Below, one piece after another: positions 8,653 through 18,426 of a stretch of 64,000 nucleotides of DNA (position 1 is the stretch's first letter; each line of letters opens with the position of its first letter). The stretch spans positions 62,001-126,000 of the forward strand of contig NZ_RQJW01000016.1 in NCBI RefSeq assembly GCF_004028635.1. The letters run 5' to 3'. The position numbers and the translations under genes are program-made. The DNA is from Streptomyces cyaneus. GTDB taxonomy: Bacteria > Actinomycetota > Actinomycetes > Streptomycetales > Streptomycetaceae. Under the pieces are notes generated by a model. That model was not told where the DNA came from. It worked only from the letters and a program-made list of their open reading frames with translations, and ran no database searches.

Positions 8653-8871
8653 TCAGAGCTGCTGCGGGCCGGGCGGCAGGGCGCCGCGCTGCCAGGTGGG
8701 AGCCGGGGGCGCCGGGCGCCCGGGAGCGGGGGCGAGGCCACCGGACTGCAGCAGCGGCTGCATGGCGAACTCGACTTCCCTGCTGACGCGTTCGGCCTCC
8801 CGGCGCACCTGGGTCGGGATGTCGCCGCGCTCCGCGATGAGCCTGTCGTAAATGGGGGAATCCTGGAACAC
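8653..8871 (-). CDS. Small conserved hypothetical protein
   Basis: 72 residues beginning MFQDSPIYDRLIAERGDIP, a start I have seen in a widespread short Streptomyces protein of unknown function. The first 45 residues are a charged amphipathic helix region. The rest is Pro/Ala/Gly-rich and probably disordered. Start codon is GTG. It converges on tgmB with 6 bp between the stops. No role can be assigned. Confidence 0.6.
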   Translation of the reverse strand: MFQDSPIYDRLIAERGDIPTQVRREAERVSREVEFAMQPLLQSGGLAPAPGRPAPPAPTWQRGALPPGPQQL

Positions 8872-8984
8872 CCGTCAACGCGCCTTTCATGTCGTAGCCC
8901 TGTGTGCATTTGGGCACGGCTGTCGAGTCTAGGCGCCGACGCACACTGAAGTGCGAATTCTGCCAGAGCGCTTGACGAGCGACG

Positions 8985-9455
8985 TCAGGCACCCGTAGTC
9001 GAGCCGGGCCGGACGATCATCAAGACGGTGACGGTTGCCCACAGGAGGTTGAAGATGCCGGTGAACATGGCGAGTTGAACGGTGGCCGAGTGCTCGGCGA
9101 GCCGCGAGGCGCTCAGTTGCTCGAGGACTTCCTCCTGGCGGGGCAGGACGAAGGCGATCAGGATTCCGGCGGCCGCGGCGGTGAGGGCGATGGACGTGAT
9201 GAGCCATCCGCTGCCCAGGACGCCCATGGCCAGGGCCGTGGCCATGCCGAGGACGGGGACCGACACCCCGATGGCCGCGTAGACGCGGCAGATGCGGTGC
9301 AGGAGCCGGACGGTGCCCACCGCCACCGCCCCGTCCGTCGCCGGGACGCGGCGCGCGGCCGGCGGGAACATGCTGGCCGCGACGGTGACGGGGCCGACGG
9401 CGACGATGGCGGCCAGGACGTGAAGAGTGAGGAGGATCTTGGTCACCCGCCCCAC
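8985..9455 (-). CDS. Four-helix integral membrane protein (DUF2269-like)
   Basis: 156 residues with four hydrophobic segments, at about residues 5-30 (ILLTLHVLAAIVAVGPVTVA), 58-78, 83-105 and 128-148. An early His-Val-Leu in the first helix and a cytoplasmic charged loop (PRQEEVLEQLSASRLAEHS) resemble small DUF2269-type membrane proteins. Function unknown. It is divergent from the GlxA-type regulator next door (147 bp between the starts), so the two may share a control region. Confidence 0.7.
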   Translation of the reverse strand: MGRVTKILLTLHVLAAIVAVGPVTVAASMFPPAARRVPATDGAVAVGTVRLLHRICRVYAAIGVSVPVLGMATALAMGVLGSGWLITSIALTAAAAGILIAFVLPRQEEVLEQLSASRLAEHSATVQLAMFTGIFNLLWATVTVLMIVRPGSTTGA

Positions 9456-9602
9456 GCTAGGGATCCCGCGGGTGATCGGACAGAGGCTGAAATGACAGCT
9501 TCCAACGGGTTCCCGCCAACAGCCCTGCGTGCTCCTCCCTCACACTTCACCCGCACCACCTGGGCTTATACCTATGGCGGGAATCCGCCTAGGGTGTCAC
9601 TC

Positions 9603-10568
9603 ATGCACACCGTGGCGATCCTGGTTCTCGACAACGTGGTGCCGTTCGACATGGCGACGCCCTTCCAGATGTTCGGCTGGACAAGGCTGCCGGACGGCCG
9701 CCGTCCCTACCGGGTCCGGATGTGCGCCGAGTCGCCGGAGGTGGCCACGGAAGGCTTCGCCCTGCGGATCGACCGGGGGCTCGACGGGCTGGTGGACGCG
9801 GACACGATCATCGTGCCGGGCTGCGACGACGCCGGGCCGCCCTCCCCGCACGTGGTGACGGCCCTGCGGCAGGCGGCGCAGGCCGGCACGCGGATCGCTT
9901 CCGTGTGTGTGGGCGCCTTCGTCCTGGCCGAGGCCGGCCTGCTGGACGGGCTGCGCGCCACCACCCACTGGATGGCCACCGACGAGCTGGCGCAGCGCTT
10001 CCCGGACGTCCACGTGGAGCCGGACGTGCTGTACGTCGACAACGGGCAGATCCTCACCTCCGCCGGAGCCGCCGCGGGCCTGGACATGTGTCTGCACATG
10101 ATCCGGCGGGACCTGGGATCGGCCGTGGCGGCCCACACCGCACGCATGTCCGTCGTCCCACTCGAACGGGAGGGCGGACAGGCGCAGTTCATCGTGCACG
10201 AGCACCCGCCCGTACCGCGGGGTTCGGCGCTCGAACCCCTGCTGGCGTGGATCGAGGACAATCTGGCCGGGGAGGTCACCCTGGGGGCGATGGCGGAGCG
10301 TTCAGGGATGAGCGAGCGCACCTTCAGCCGCCGGTTCCGTGAGCAGACCGGCACCACTCCGCTGCAGTGGCTGCTGCGGGCGCGGGTGCGGCGGGCCCAG
10401 TATCTGCTGGAGAACAGCGACCACCCGATCGAGCGGATCGCCCGGCAGGCGGGGTTCGGTTCGCCCACGGCGTTCCGCGAGCGGTTCCGCCGGGTGGTCG
10501 GCACGACGCCGCACGCCTACCGCTCCGCGTTCCAGGGGAAGAAGGCCGTGGTCGGCGCCCACTCATAA
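9603..10568 (+). CDS. GlxA-family transcriptional regulator (DJ-1/PfpI + AraC)
   Basis: 321 residues. The N-terminal DJ-1/PfpI-like domain (residues 1-185) has VAILVLDNVVPFDMATPF and the elbow ASVCVGAFVLAEAGLLDG around residue 105. The C-terminal AraC DNA-binding domain has two helix-turn-helix units: LGAMAERSGMSERTFSRRF (about 232-250) and IERIARQAGFGSPTAFRERF (about 278-297). Such GlxA-type regulators sense a small metabolite or redox signal and activate nearby genes. ATG 9603 is the natural start of the domain. Candidate targets are the divergent membrane gene or the minus-strand PKS/NRPS operon 0.5 kb away, but no site was found. Confidence 0.85.
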   Translation: MHTVAILVLDNVVPFDMATPFQMFGWTRLPDGRRPYRVRMCAESPEVATEGFALRIDRGLDGLVDADTIIVPGCDDAGPPSPHVVTALRQAAQAGTRIASVCVGAFVLAEAGLLDGLRATTHWMATDELAQRFPDVHVEPDVLYVDNGQILTSAGAAAGLDMCLHMIRRDLGSAVAAHTARMSVVPLEREGGQAQFIVHEHPPVPRGSALEPLLAWIEDNLAGEVTLGAMAERSGMSERTFSRRFREQTGTTPLQWLLRARVRRAQYLLENSDHPIERIARQAGFGSPTAFRERFRRVVGTTPHAYRSAFQGKKAVVGAHS

Positions 10569-10677
10569 CCGGTGACCCGCCCTGATCAGTCACGGTGGGA
10601 AAAATCACCCGAGTCCACACGGGCCGTCAGCAGTTGGACAAGGGGTATCGATCCTCCCCCAAGGACGGTGTACTCCC

Positions 10678-11025
10678 ATGAACTACTCCAGCCGCCTTCT
10701 CTGCGCCCTCTACATCGCCACGAGCGCGGGGCTCGCCTGGACCACGGTCCTCGCCTTCCGGTACGGCCCCGTGTGGACGGCGTGTCTGTTCGCCGCCGCC
10801 AGTCTCGTGCCGGTCATCGCCGTCGTACGGGAGACGGTGATCGGCGAACAGCGGCGGTGGCTCCTGGAGTTGATCGCGCGGGCCGGGCGCGCCGGCGACG
10901 CCGCCGACGCGATCGTCCGTGCGGAGCTCGACTCGGCGTGCTGCGAGCGCTGGTGGACGAGCCTCGGCAGTGAGCACGACGTGACCTGCCGGCACGGGAT
11001 GCCGCGCAGCAGCAGCGCCGCGTGA
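10678..11025 (+). CDS. Small membrane-anchored hypothetical protein
   Basis: 115 residues. Two N-terminal hydrophobic segments (LLCALYIATSAGLAWTTVLAF and VWTACLFAAASLVPVIAVV) are followed by a soluble tail with two adjacent cysteines and one more near the end (SACCERWWTS, then DVTCRHG), possibly metal-binding. Homologues with this shape are seen in Streptomyces without known role. It converges on the NRPS gene with 9 bp between the stops. Confidence 0.65.
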   Translation: MNYSSRLLCALYIATSAGLAWTTVLAFRYGPVWTACLFAAASLVPVIAVVRETVIGEQRRWLLELIARAGRAGDAADAIVRAELDSACCERWWTSLGSEHDVTCRHGMPRSSSAA

Positions 11026-11034
11026 GCGTCCGGG

Positions 11035-14000
11035 TCAGCTGTCGAGGGCCCGGTCGACCTCCTCGCGCAGGAGGGCGACGTAGTCGCGGGTCCAGCCCTC
11101 GATCGTGGTGCGGTCCCACAGGTCGGACGAGTACTCCACGAAGCCCTTCAGTTCGTCCCCGGCCGGGACCAGCCCGAAGCTGAGCTCGGTCCGGGAAGCG
11201 GCGGGGGCGAGGTCCTCGACGGCCGTGATCAGCCCGGGCAGTTCGATCTCCGCGTCCAGCGTGCTCTGGTAGGCGAAGCCGACGTCCAGTCGGTCCGGCA
11301 CGTCGACGCCCGTGCGCTGCCGCAACGCGGGGGCGATCCGGCGCACCGGCAGGGCGAGGTCCATGCACTCCACCGCCGTACGGGCGACCTGGTCCGTCAG
11401 AGCGGAGAAGGATCGGGCCGCTGCGTCGCGCACGCGCAGTGCGAAGCCGGTGATCGTGCAGGCCAGCAGGGATTCGAACTCCCGGCGCTCGCGGTTGGCG
11501 TAGGAGATGTTGAACACCACGTCGGCCTGTTCGGACTTCTGCGCGAGCATGCGGCCCAGGGCCGCGGCCGTGACCACGAAGGGTGTGGTTCCCCGCTGTC
11601 GTGCCAGTCGCTCGACGGCGGCTCGCGCCTCGGCCGGCACGGTGAACATCACGGCGCCGCCCCGTCCGCTCGCGTGCTTCGGCCGGGGCCGGTCCAGCGG
11701 GAGGTCGACCGTGAACGGCACTCCGTCGAGCTCACGGAGCCAGAACTGGAGCTTTTGTTCGTCGGCGGCTCCGTCTGCCTGCTCCTGCTGCCACCGCGCG
11801 TACGTCACGGGCTGGCACTGCACGGGCGGCAGGGTGTGGGGTTCGCCCGTCACGGCGGAGCTGTAGAGCGCGGCCAGCTCCTTGAGCAGCAGGCTGACGG
11901 ACCAGCCGTCGCAGGCGGAGTGGTGCAGGACGAGGAGCAGGGTCCAGGCGCTCTCGCCGGTGCGCAGCAGGCGCAGCGCCACCGGGGTTCCGTCGGTGGG
12001 GTCGAGCGGTGTCTCGGCGGCCTCGGCACTGGCTTGTTCCAGGGCGGCCTGCCGCTCCTGCGCGGGCAGGGCGGTGAGGTCCTCGACCGGCAGCTCCACC
12101 GGGCGGGGCCGCAGCACCTGCTGTTCCCAGCCGTCCCCGCTGCGGGCCAGGCGGGTCCGCAGACCCTCGTGCCGTTCGACGAGCCGGTTCAGGGCCGAGT
12201 GCAGGGACGCCACGTCCAGGTCGCCGGAGAGGGTGATCCGCAGGGCGACGTTGAAGACCTGGGGCAGGAGGTGGTCGGCATGCACCGTGGCGAAGCGGGC
12301 CTGCTGCGCGGTGGCGGGCGCCCGGCGCTCCACCGTGCCGGGGCCGTCGTCGGCCTCGGAGGCATCGCTCTTCCGGCCCGTCGTCTCGCTCGCCGCAGCG
12401 GTCAGTCGGGCCGTCATGGCCTGCAGCGTCGGTTCCTGGTAGAAGCTCAGCATCGGGTACTCGGTGCCGAATTCCTCCCGGACCTGGTTGACCAGCCGCA
12501 TCGCGGTGATCGAGTGACCGCCCAGCTCGAAGAACGAGGCGTCGGTCGCGATGCCGTCGGCGTCGACGCCGAACTCGGCCGCCCACAGCTCCCGTACCCG
12601 TCGCTCGACGTCTGTGCGGTCGCCTCCCGCCGCGTGTCCGGCACCGGCGCTCGGTCCGCGGCCGGGTGCCGAGGTGACGAGGTCGGGTGCGGGCAGCGCG
12701 GATCGGTCCAGCTTGCCGTTGCCCGTCACGGGCAGGGCGGGCAGGATCCGCCAGGCGCGCGGCACGAGGTACTCCGGGAGTCGGGCCGCGAGTTCCTCGG
12801 CCAGGAGGTCTGCGTATGCCTGCCGGTCGTCGGCCGCCGCGCCGATCGGGTCGGCGGGGACGGCGTAGGCCGCGAGGTACGCCTCGCCGCGGTCGTTGCG
12901 GCGGGCCCGCACGGCCGCTTCGCGGACGCCGTCCAGGGCGTTGAGCACGCGGGCGACCTCTTCCGGCTCGACCCGAAATCCACGGATCTTCACCTGGTCG
13001 TCGGCCCGGCCGCAGAACTCGAGCGTCCCGTCGGAACTGAAGCGGACCAGATCGCCGGTGCGGTACCTGCGGGCGTCCGGACCGCCGTCCGGGTCCGGCA
13101 GGAAGCGCTCCGCGGTGAGTTCGGGGCGATGCAGATAGCCGCTGGTCACGCCCGGGCCGCCGACGTACAACTCCCCCACCGTGCCGACGGGCACGGGGCT
13201 GCCGAACTCGTCGAGCACGCTCAGCCGTACGTTGTCGACCGGGCGTCCGATCGCGATCGGGCAGGCCGGTTGCGGTTCCTGGCCTTGCGGGGACACGGTC
13301 TGCGTGGTGCACAGCACGGTGACCTCGGTGGGCCCGTAGACGTTCACCGTCTCGTACCGCGCCTCGGGGCGCGGCCGGGTGCGCAGCACGTCACCGCCGA
13401 GCAGCAGGTGGCGCAGCGGCGGCTGTTCGCCGGCCGGCAGCCGCAGCAGTTGTTCGCCCAGGGCGGTGGGGAGGATGGAGAAGGTGGCGCGCTGCTCGCC
13501 GTACCAGCGGGCCAGCGCGAGGGGATCCCTGCGGAGCTCCTCGCCGGCGATGGTGACCGAGGCTCCGGCGGTCAGCGCGGGCCAGATCTCCAGGAGCGTG
13601 GCGTCGAAGCTCTGGCTGCACACGACCGCGCTGCGGTCGGCGGGGGTGAAGGCGAAGCGCCGGTGGTGCCACTCGCACAGGTCGACGACGCCGCGGTGCG
13701 TCACCACGACGCCCTTGGGTGTGCCGGTGCTGCCCGAGGTGTAGAGGACGCAGCACGGGGACTGGTTGTCGGTTGCGGACGCGGGGCGCGGTGCCTGGTG
13801 CGCGGTCGCGTCGGGCCGTACGACCGTCACTCCCGCCGGCAGCTTCAGGGCGGCCGCGTCGTCGTGCCTCGACACCACGATCCGGGCCCCGCACTCGGCG
13901 ATGACCTGCTCGGCGCGCGCCCGCCCGAGCGACGGATCGAGCGGCACATAGGCGCAGTCCGCCTTGAGTACGGCGAGCATGGCGACGACGAGGTCGGCGG

Positions 14001-17000
14001 AGCGGGGCAGCCACAGGGCCACCCCACCGCCTGCGGGCTGCTGCTGCCGCAGAGCTGCGGCCAACCGCTGGGCCTCGTCGTCCAGTTGACGATACGTCAG
14101 TCGAGTGTCGCCGCTGATCACAGCCGTGCGGTCGGGCGCCGTGGCCGCCTGACGGGCGACGAGGTCGTGGACGGTCGTCTCCGCGAGGGGGCGGGCCGGG
14201 CCGCGCTGCCAGGACCGAGGGACGGGCTCCCCGTCGACGGCGGTGTCGACGACTGCCGGGGCGAGCCGGGACAGCGGTGCCTCGGGTGCCTCGGGTGCCT
14301 CGACCGCCGCCGCGAGCAGGTCCCTGAAAATGGCGAAGAACCGGTCGACGGTGTCCTCGTCGAACAGGTCGGTGTTGTACTCCAGATGGCAGCGGATGCC
14401 GTGCGGCTGGTCGGTGAAGTAGACGGTGAGATCCGTCAGGGACTTGTCCGGCCCCGCGTCCAGCGGGGTGGCCTCGATGCCGGGCAGGTCGAAGCGGAAC
14501 GGTTCGGCGCGCTGGAACTCCGCGAACGCCTGGAACACCGGTGTCCGGTCGACCGCCCGGGGCGGCGCGAGCTCGCGCACCACCGTCTCGAACGGCACAC
14601 GCGCGTGGTCGTAGGCGTCGAGGGCGACCGTGCGCACCCGGTCCAGCAGCGAGCCGAACGCGGGATCGCCGGACAGGTCCAGGCGCAGCGCGAGCGTGTT
14701 CACGAAGAACCCGAGCAGGTGCTCGGCCCGCTCGGGCCGGTCCGAGATCGGGGTGCCGACGACGATGTCCGTCTGCCCGGTGACCCGATGCAGCATCGCC
14801 GCGTACCCGGCGAGCAGGGTCATGAACAGGGTGCTGCGGCGGGCGCGGCTCAACTCGCGCAGTCTCCGTGAGAGTTCCGGGTCGAGGGTGTGGAAGACGG
14901 CCCGGCCGCTCGAGGTCATCGTCGCCGGGCGCGGCCGGTCGGTGGGTAGGGCGAGGGCGGGCAGGTCGCCGCCGAGGGTGCGGCGCCAGTAGGCGAGGTC
15001 CTCGTCGGCCTCTGGGCTGTTGGCGTTCGCCGCCCGTTCCCTGGCGTGGTCGGCGTAGCTCCAGGTGAGCTCGGGCAGTTCGGGTGCGGTGCCGTCGCGT
15101 TCGCTTCGGTAGAGCGCGGACAGGTCGCGGGCGAGGACGGTGGCGGAGGCCGCGTCGACCACGATGTGGTGGAGGGACAGCACGAGGACGTGCTCCGCCT
15201 CGCCCAGCTCGACCAGTCGGGTGACGAACAGCGGGCCTGCCGCCAGGTCGAAGCGGCGCGCGCTCTCGGCCGACAGGACGTCCTGGAGCGTGCGTTGGGG
15301 GCTGCCGGTGCCGTCGACGGCCTCGAAGTCGGGCTCGGCGGACGGCAGTACCACCTGGCGGGGCTCGCTCCCGGTCTCCCGGAAGACGGTACGCAGGCCC
15401 TCGTGCCGGGCGACGAGGCCGCGCAGTGCCGCGCGCAGGGCGGGTACGTCGAGTGGGCCGTCGAGGCGGATCGCCTTGATCTCGTTGTAGGCGGTACGGC
15501 CCGGGAGCAGGCGTTCCAGGAACCAGATCCGTTCCTGGCCGGGCGACAAGGGTGCGTGGGTGGGAGCGAGTTCGGCGGCTGCGGTGACCCGGGCGGCGGG
15601 TTCGGGTGCTGGCGTTGTGGAGACGGGCGTGGGACCGACGGTCGGACGGCGGCGGCGGTGGCGGCGCAGCGCGTCCAGGCGCGGGAGCCCCGCGCGCAGC
15701 TCGTCCGGTGCGACACCGAAGTCGACGAGCGCCACGATCTCGTCCGCGCCGGCCCCGGTCACCGCGTCCACCACCGGGCGCACGCTGTCCACCGTGCCGA
15801 TCAGCGCACGCTGGTCGCAGTAGCGGCCGTAGGCACGCTGGAACACCGTCTCCAGGTCGTCCTCGCTGAGGGCGGACAGGTCGATGCTGTGCCCGAGGCT
15901 GTTGGTGACGCCACTGAACAGGGACAGGGACGCGCGCATGTAGCGGGACAGCGGTTCGTACGCCTCGGTCCGCGCGGTGTCGTGGTCCTCGGCGAGATAG
16001 GTGTGCAGCAGGACGGCCACCCGCCCGGCGTCCGGGTCCAGGCCGTGCAGGGCCCGTGTGCGTCGGTAGCGGGCGATGTTCTCCTGGAGCTGCTCGACCG
16101 TCTGGGTCATCAGGTTGGTGACGACGCCCAGGTCGTGGCGGGCGGCGAGTTCGTACGAGGCGGGGTTGCCGACCACCGCGGTGTACATCGGCGGGGCGTC
16201 CTGCACCGGCCGCGGGAAGAGCCGTAGGTCGGCCTCGCCGTCACCGGTCGTGCGGCGCACGGTGTCCCCGCGCCAGAACTTCCGTACCTCCTCCAGCTGT
16301 TCGTACATCAGCTCCTTGTGCCGGCCGAAACGGTCGGGGAAGAAGGCGAAGTCCTTGGCGCTCCAGCCGCCGGCGACGCCGATGCCGACGCGCCCGCCGG
16401 AGAGGTTGTCGACCATCGACCACTCCTCGGCGACCCGGATCGGGTCGTGGAGCGGCAGGACGACCGAGCCGGCGTTGAGCCGGATGCGCTCCGTCTCGCG
16501 GGACAGCGCGGCGGCGAGCACCGCCGGGTTGGGGAAGAGGCCACCGAAGGAGTGGAAGTGGCGCTCGGGCATCCACAGCGCATGGAAGCCCTGCTCGTCC
16601 GCGAACCGGGCGATGTCCATGAGGAGTTCGTACTGGCCGTGGCGCGGTGCGGAGGCGTCCTGGGGGTAGTCGCCGAAGAAGTAGACGCTGAAGTCGGTGG
16701 TGCGCGCGGCGGCTCCACTCGCGGGCCGCGTCCGGGATTCGGTGACGGCAGCGGCGTTCCAGGCCATGGAGGCCACCGGGGCCGGGGCCGGGGTTGGGGT
16801 TGGGGTTGGGGTTGGCACCATCGCAGGTTCAGTCGGTGCCGGTTTCGGTGGCGCGGCCTTCGGGGGCACGGGTCGCCCGCCCGGGAAGAACCCCGCCGAC
16901 CGCAGCTCGCGCAGCGAATCCCGTACGGCGTCCGCCACGAACTCGAGGTCGCCGTCCGAGTGGGCGGTGGACAGGAAGAAGTTGCGCCACTCCCAGACGT

Positions 17001-18426
17001 GTACGCCGCGCACCATCAGGTGGTGGTACAGGAGCTCCATGTCGGCGCGGTGCTCGAAGCGGAACTGGGAGCCGAAGTGGCTCATCCGCAGCGGGTACTC
17101 CTCGGCCTCGAAGAAGCCGTTGAGCGTCGCCGCCAGTTCGGCGGTGCGCGCGTTGAGCCGCTCCTGCAGGTGGGGGCTGTGCTCCTTGAGGTGGGTCAGC
17201 ACGGCGCGGGCGGCCACCATGGACACCGGGTGCTGGATGTACGTACCGCCGAAGAAGGTGGTGTCGGCGGGCGGGTAGCTGTCGTCGCCGTACGACCAGA
17301 AGCCGCCGTCGACGCCGTCCATGATGTCGGCGCGGCCGGCGATGGCGCCGATGGGGAAGCCGCCGCCGAGGAGCTTGCCGTAGGTGGCGAGGTCCGGTGT
17401 GACGCCGTACAGCTCCTGTGCGCCGCGCAGGGCGGGGCGGAAGCCGGTGAGCATCTCGTCGAAGAGCAGCACGATGCCGTGGCGGCGGGTCAGCTCCCGC
17501 AGCCTGCGGACGAACTCGACCGGTTGGAGCGAGGGGTGCCTGCTCTGCACCGGCTCCACGACGACCGCGGCGATGTCGCCGGCGTTCCGTTCGATCGTCT
17601 CCAGGGCGGTGTCGCTGCCGTAGTCGAGGACCAGCAGATCGGAGACCGCGGCCTGCGGGACCCCTCGGGAGACGGGCACGGTGAGCTGGTCGGCGCCGCT
17701 GCCCGAGGTGCGGCCGAGGACGTTGTCGGCGTGGCCGTGGTACGCGCCGAGGAAGGTGACGATCTTGTCGCGGCCGGTGGCGGCGCGGGCCAGGCGGATG
17801 GCCGCGGAGTTCGCCTCCGTACCGGAGGCCGCGAACGCCACCCGCTCCAGGCCGGTCAGTTCGGCGAGGAGTTCCGCCGCCTCGCCGGTCTCGATATTGC
17901 GAGGGCCGAGTTGGATGCCGCGGGACAGGTGCTCGCGGACGGCCTCGGTGACGAAGTCCGGCTCGTGGCCGAAGAGGAGGACGCCGAAGCCCATCGTGAT
18001 GTCGACGTACTCGTTGCCGTCGACATCCTCCAGCCGTGCCCCGCTCGCCCGGCGGCCCGCGATCGGGTACAGCATCTCCTTGGTGCCGCTGCGGAAGCCG
18101 ACGACGGCACGGCTGTCGGCCAGGACGCGGCGGTGGCGCTGGGCGATCCGCTTGGAGGTCGGGGTCCTGGCGGTGTAGCGGCGTACGAGGTCGTCCAGGT
18201 GCTCCTGCTGGGAGCGTGGGGAGGCGTCCCGCACCATGCCGGACGTCCTCGCCACCGTCACCCTGGGGCCGTGGATGCGCGGCGGCTCCGGGGACGGCTC
18301 TTCCAGTGACGGCTGTTCCGGGACGTGGAGATCTGTTCCCATCTGCTCGGCGATGCGCTGCGAGAGTTCGGTCATTGCCGCCAGGTCGCGGTCCAGTGCG
18401 GCGGATATGCCGTTCAGCCCGGTCAC
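11035..18426 (-). CDS. Hybrid NRPS: aminotransferase-luciferase-like monooxygenase-C-A-PCP-C
   Basis: 2463-residue megaenzyme. N-terminal docking helix (1-30); class III PLP aminotransferase (about 95-520; LLFDEMLTGFR and lysine K351 in YGKLLGGGFP); Pro-Thr linker; luciferase-like flavin monooxygenase of the natural-product LLM type (about 578-920); C domain (about 950-1390, HHIVVDA where HHxxxDG is usual); A domain (about 1420-1910: YTSGSTGTPKG, NVYGPTE, YRTGD, GNGKLDR); PCP (GGHSITAM, about 1965); terminal C domain (about 2040-2440, intact HHSACDG). No thioesterase. The aminotransferase should aminate the beta-keto made by the upstream PKS, the monooxygenase should hydroxylate, and C/A add one amino acid. 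The GTG start overlaps the PKS stop by 4 nt (GTGA). Release by the last C domain is inferred. Confidence 0.92.
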   Translation of the reverse strand: MTGLNGISAALDRDLAAMTELSQRIAEQMGTDLHVPEQPSLEEPSPEPPRIHGPRVTVARTSGMVRDASPRSQQEHLDDLVRRYTARTPTSKRIAQRHRRVLADSRAVVGFRSGTKEMLYPIAGRRASGARLEDVDGNEYVDITMGFGVLLFGHEPDFVTEAVREHLSRGIQLGPRNIETGEAAELLAELTGLERVAFAASGTEANSAAIRLARAATGRDKIVTFLGAYHGHADNVLGRTSGSGADQLTVPVSRGVPQAAVSDLLVLDYGSDTALETIERNAGDIAAVVVEPVQSRHPSLQPVEFVRRLRELTRRHGIVLLFDEMLTGFRPALRGAQELYGVTPDLATYGKLLGGGFPIGAIAGRADIMDGVDGGFWSYGDDSYPPADTTFFGGTYIQHPVSMVAARAVLTHLKEHSPHLQERLNARTAELAATLNGFFEAEEYPLRMSHFGSQFRFEHRADMELLYHHLMVRGVHVWEWRNFFLSTAHSDGDLEFVADAVRDSLRELRSAGFFPGGRPVPPKAAPPKPAPTEPAMVPTPTPTPTPAPAPVASMAWNAAAVTESRTRPASGAAARTTDFSVYFFGDYPQDASAPRHGQYELLMDIARFADEQGFHALWMPERHFHSFGGLFPNPAVLAAALSRETERIRLNAGSVVLPLHDPIRVAEEWSMVDNLSGGRVGIGVAGGWSAKDFAFFPDRFGRHKELMYEQLEEVRKFWRGDTVRRTTGDGEADLRLFPRPVQDAPPMYTAVVGNPASYELAARHDLGVVTNLMTQTVEQLQENIARYRRTRALHGLDPDAGRVAVLLHTYLAEDHDTARTEAYEPLSRYMRASLSLFSGVTNSLGHSIDLSALSEDDLETVFQRAYGRYCDQRALIGTVDSVRPVVDAVTGAGADEIVALVDFGVAPDELRAGLPRLDALRRHRRRRPTVGPTPVSTTPAPEPAARVTAAAELAPTHAPLSPGQERIWFLERLLPGRTAYNEIKAIRLDGPLDVPALRAALRGLVARHEGLRTVFRETGSEPRQVVLPSAEPDFEAVDGTGSPQRTLQDVLSAESARRFDLAAGPLFVTRLVELGEAEHVLVLSLHHIVVDAASATVLARDLSALYRSERDGTAPELPELTWSYADHARERAANANSPEADEDLAYWRRTLGGDLPALALPTDRPRPATMTSSGRAVFHTLDPELSRRLRELSRARRSTLFMTLLAGYAAMLHRVTGQTDIVVGTPISDRPERAEHLLGFFVNTLALRLDLSGDPAFGSLLDRVRTVALDAYDHARVPFETVVRELAPPRAVDRTPVFQAFAEFQRAEPFRFDLPGIEATPLDAGPDKSLTDLTVYFTDQPHGIRCHLEYNTDLFDEDTVDRFFAIFRDLLAAAVEAPEAPEAPLSRLAPAVVDTAVDGEPVPRSWQRGPARPLAETTVHDLVARQAATAPDRTAVISGDTRLTYRQLDDEAQRLAAALRQQQPAGGGVALWLPRSADLVVAMLAVLKADCAYVPLDPSLGRARAEQVIAECGARIVVSRHDDAAALKLPAGVTVVRPDATAHQAPRPASATDNQSPCCVLYTSGSTGTPKGVVVTHRGVVDLCEWHHRRFAFTPADRSAVVCSQSFDATLLEIWPALTAGASVTIAGEELRRDPLALARWYGEQRATFSILPTALGEQLLRLPAGEQPPLRHLLLGGDVLRTRPRPEARYETVNVYGPTEVTVLCTTQTVSPQGQEPQPACPIAIGRPVDNVRLSVLDEFGSPVPVGTVGELYVGGPGVTSGYLHRPELTAERFLPDPDGGPDARRYRTGDLVRFSSDGTLEFCGRADDQVKIRGFRVEPEEVARVLNALDGVREAAVRARRNDRGEAYLAAYAVPADPIGAAADDRQAYADLLAEELAARLPEYLVPRAWRILPALPVTGNGKLDRSALPAPDLVTSAPGRGPSAGAGHAAGGDRTDVERRVRELWAAEFGVDADGIATDASFFELGGHSITAMRLVNQVREEFGTEYPMLSFYQEPTLQAMTARLTAAASETTGRKSDASEADDGPGTVERRAPATAQQARFATVHADHLLPQVFNVALRITLSGDLDVASLHSALNRLVERHEGLRTRLARSGDGWEQQVLRPRPVELPVEDLTALPAQERQAALEQASAEAAETPLDPTDGTPVALRLLRTGESAWTLLLVLHHSACDGWSVSLLLKELAALYSSAVTGEPHTLPPVQCQPVTYARWQQEQADGAADEQKLQFWLRELDGVPFTVDLPLDRPRPKHASGRGGAVMFTVPAEARAAVERLARQRGTTPFVVTAAALGRMLAQKSEQADVVFNISYANRERREFESLLACTITGFALRVRDAAARSFSALTDQVARTAVECMDLALPVRRIAPALRQRTGVDVPDRLDVGFAYQSTLDAEIELPGLITAVEDLAPAASRTELSFGLVPAGDELKGFVEYSSDLWDRTTIEGWTRDYVALLREEVDRALDS
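16781..16816. repeat. Six tandem hexamers in the NRPS linker
   Basis: Six consecutive 6-bp units, two GCCGGG then four GTTGGG (the last ends GGC), encode the alternating Pro-Thr/Pro-Ala linker between the aminotransferase and monooxygenase domains of the NRPS. Because units are multiples of three, slippage would change linker length without breaking the frame. Confidence 0.9.

Noticed and set aside
11467..11484. GCAGGGATTCGAACTCCC resembles the reverse of a tRNA T-arm.
   Set aside because: It lies inside the terminal C domain coding sequence and there are no matching acceptor, D or anticodon arms nearby.
13000..14000. Hand-read A-domain specificity code (approximately D-A-L-I-L-G-V-V-L).
   Set aside because: Alignment by eye is uncertain and I cannot match it confidently to one amino acid, so no substrate is claimed.
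11674..14871. Long plus-strand frame opposite the NRPS (over 1000 codons).
   Set aside because: Antisense shadow caused by high GC3; no ribosome site, no known motifs, Gly/Arg/Val-rich composition.
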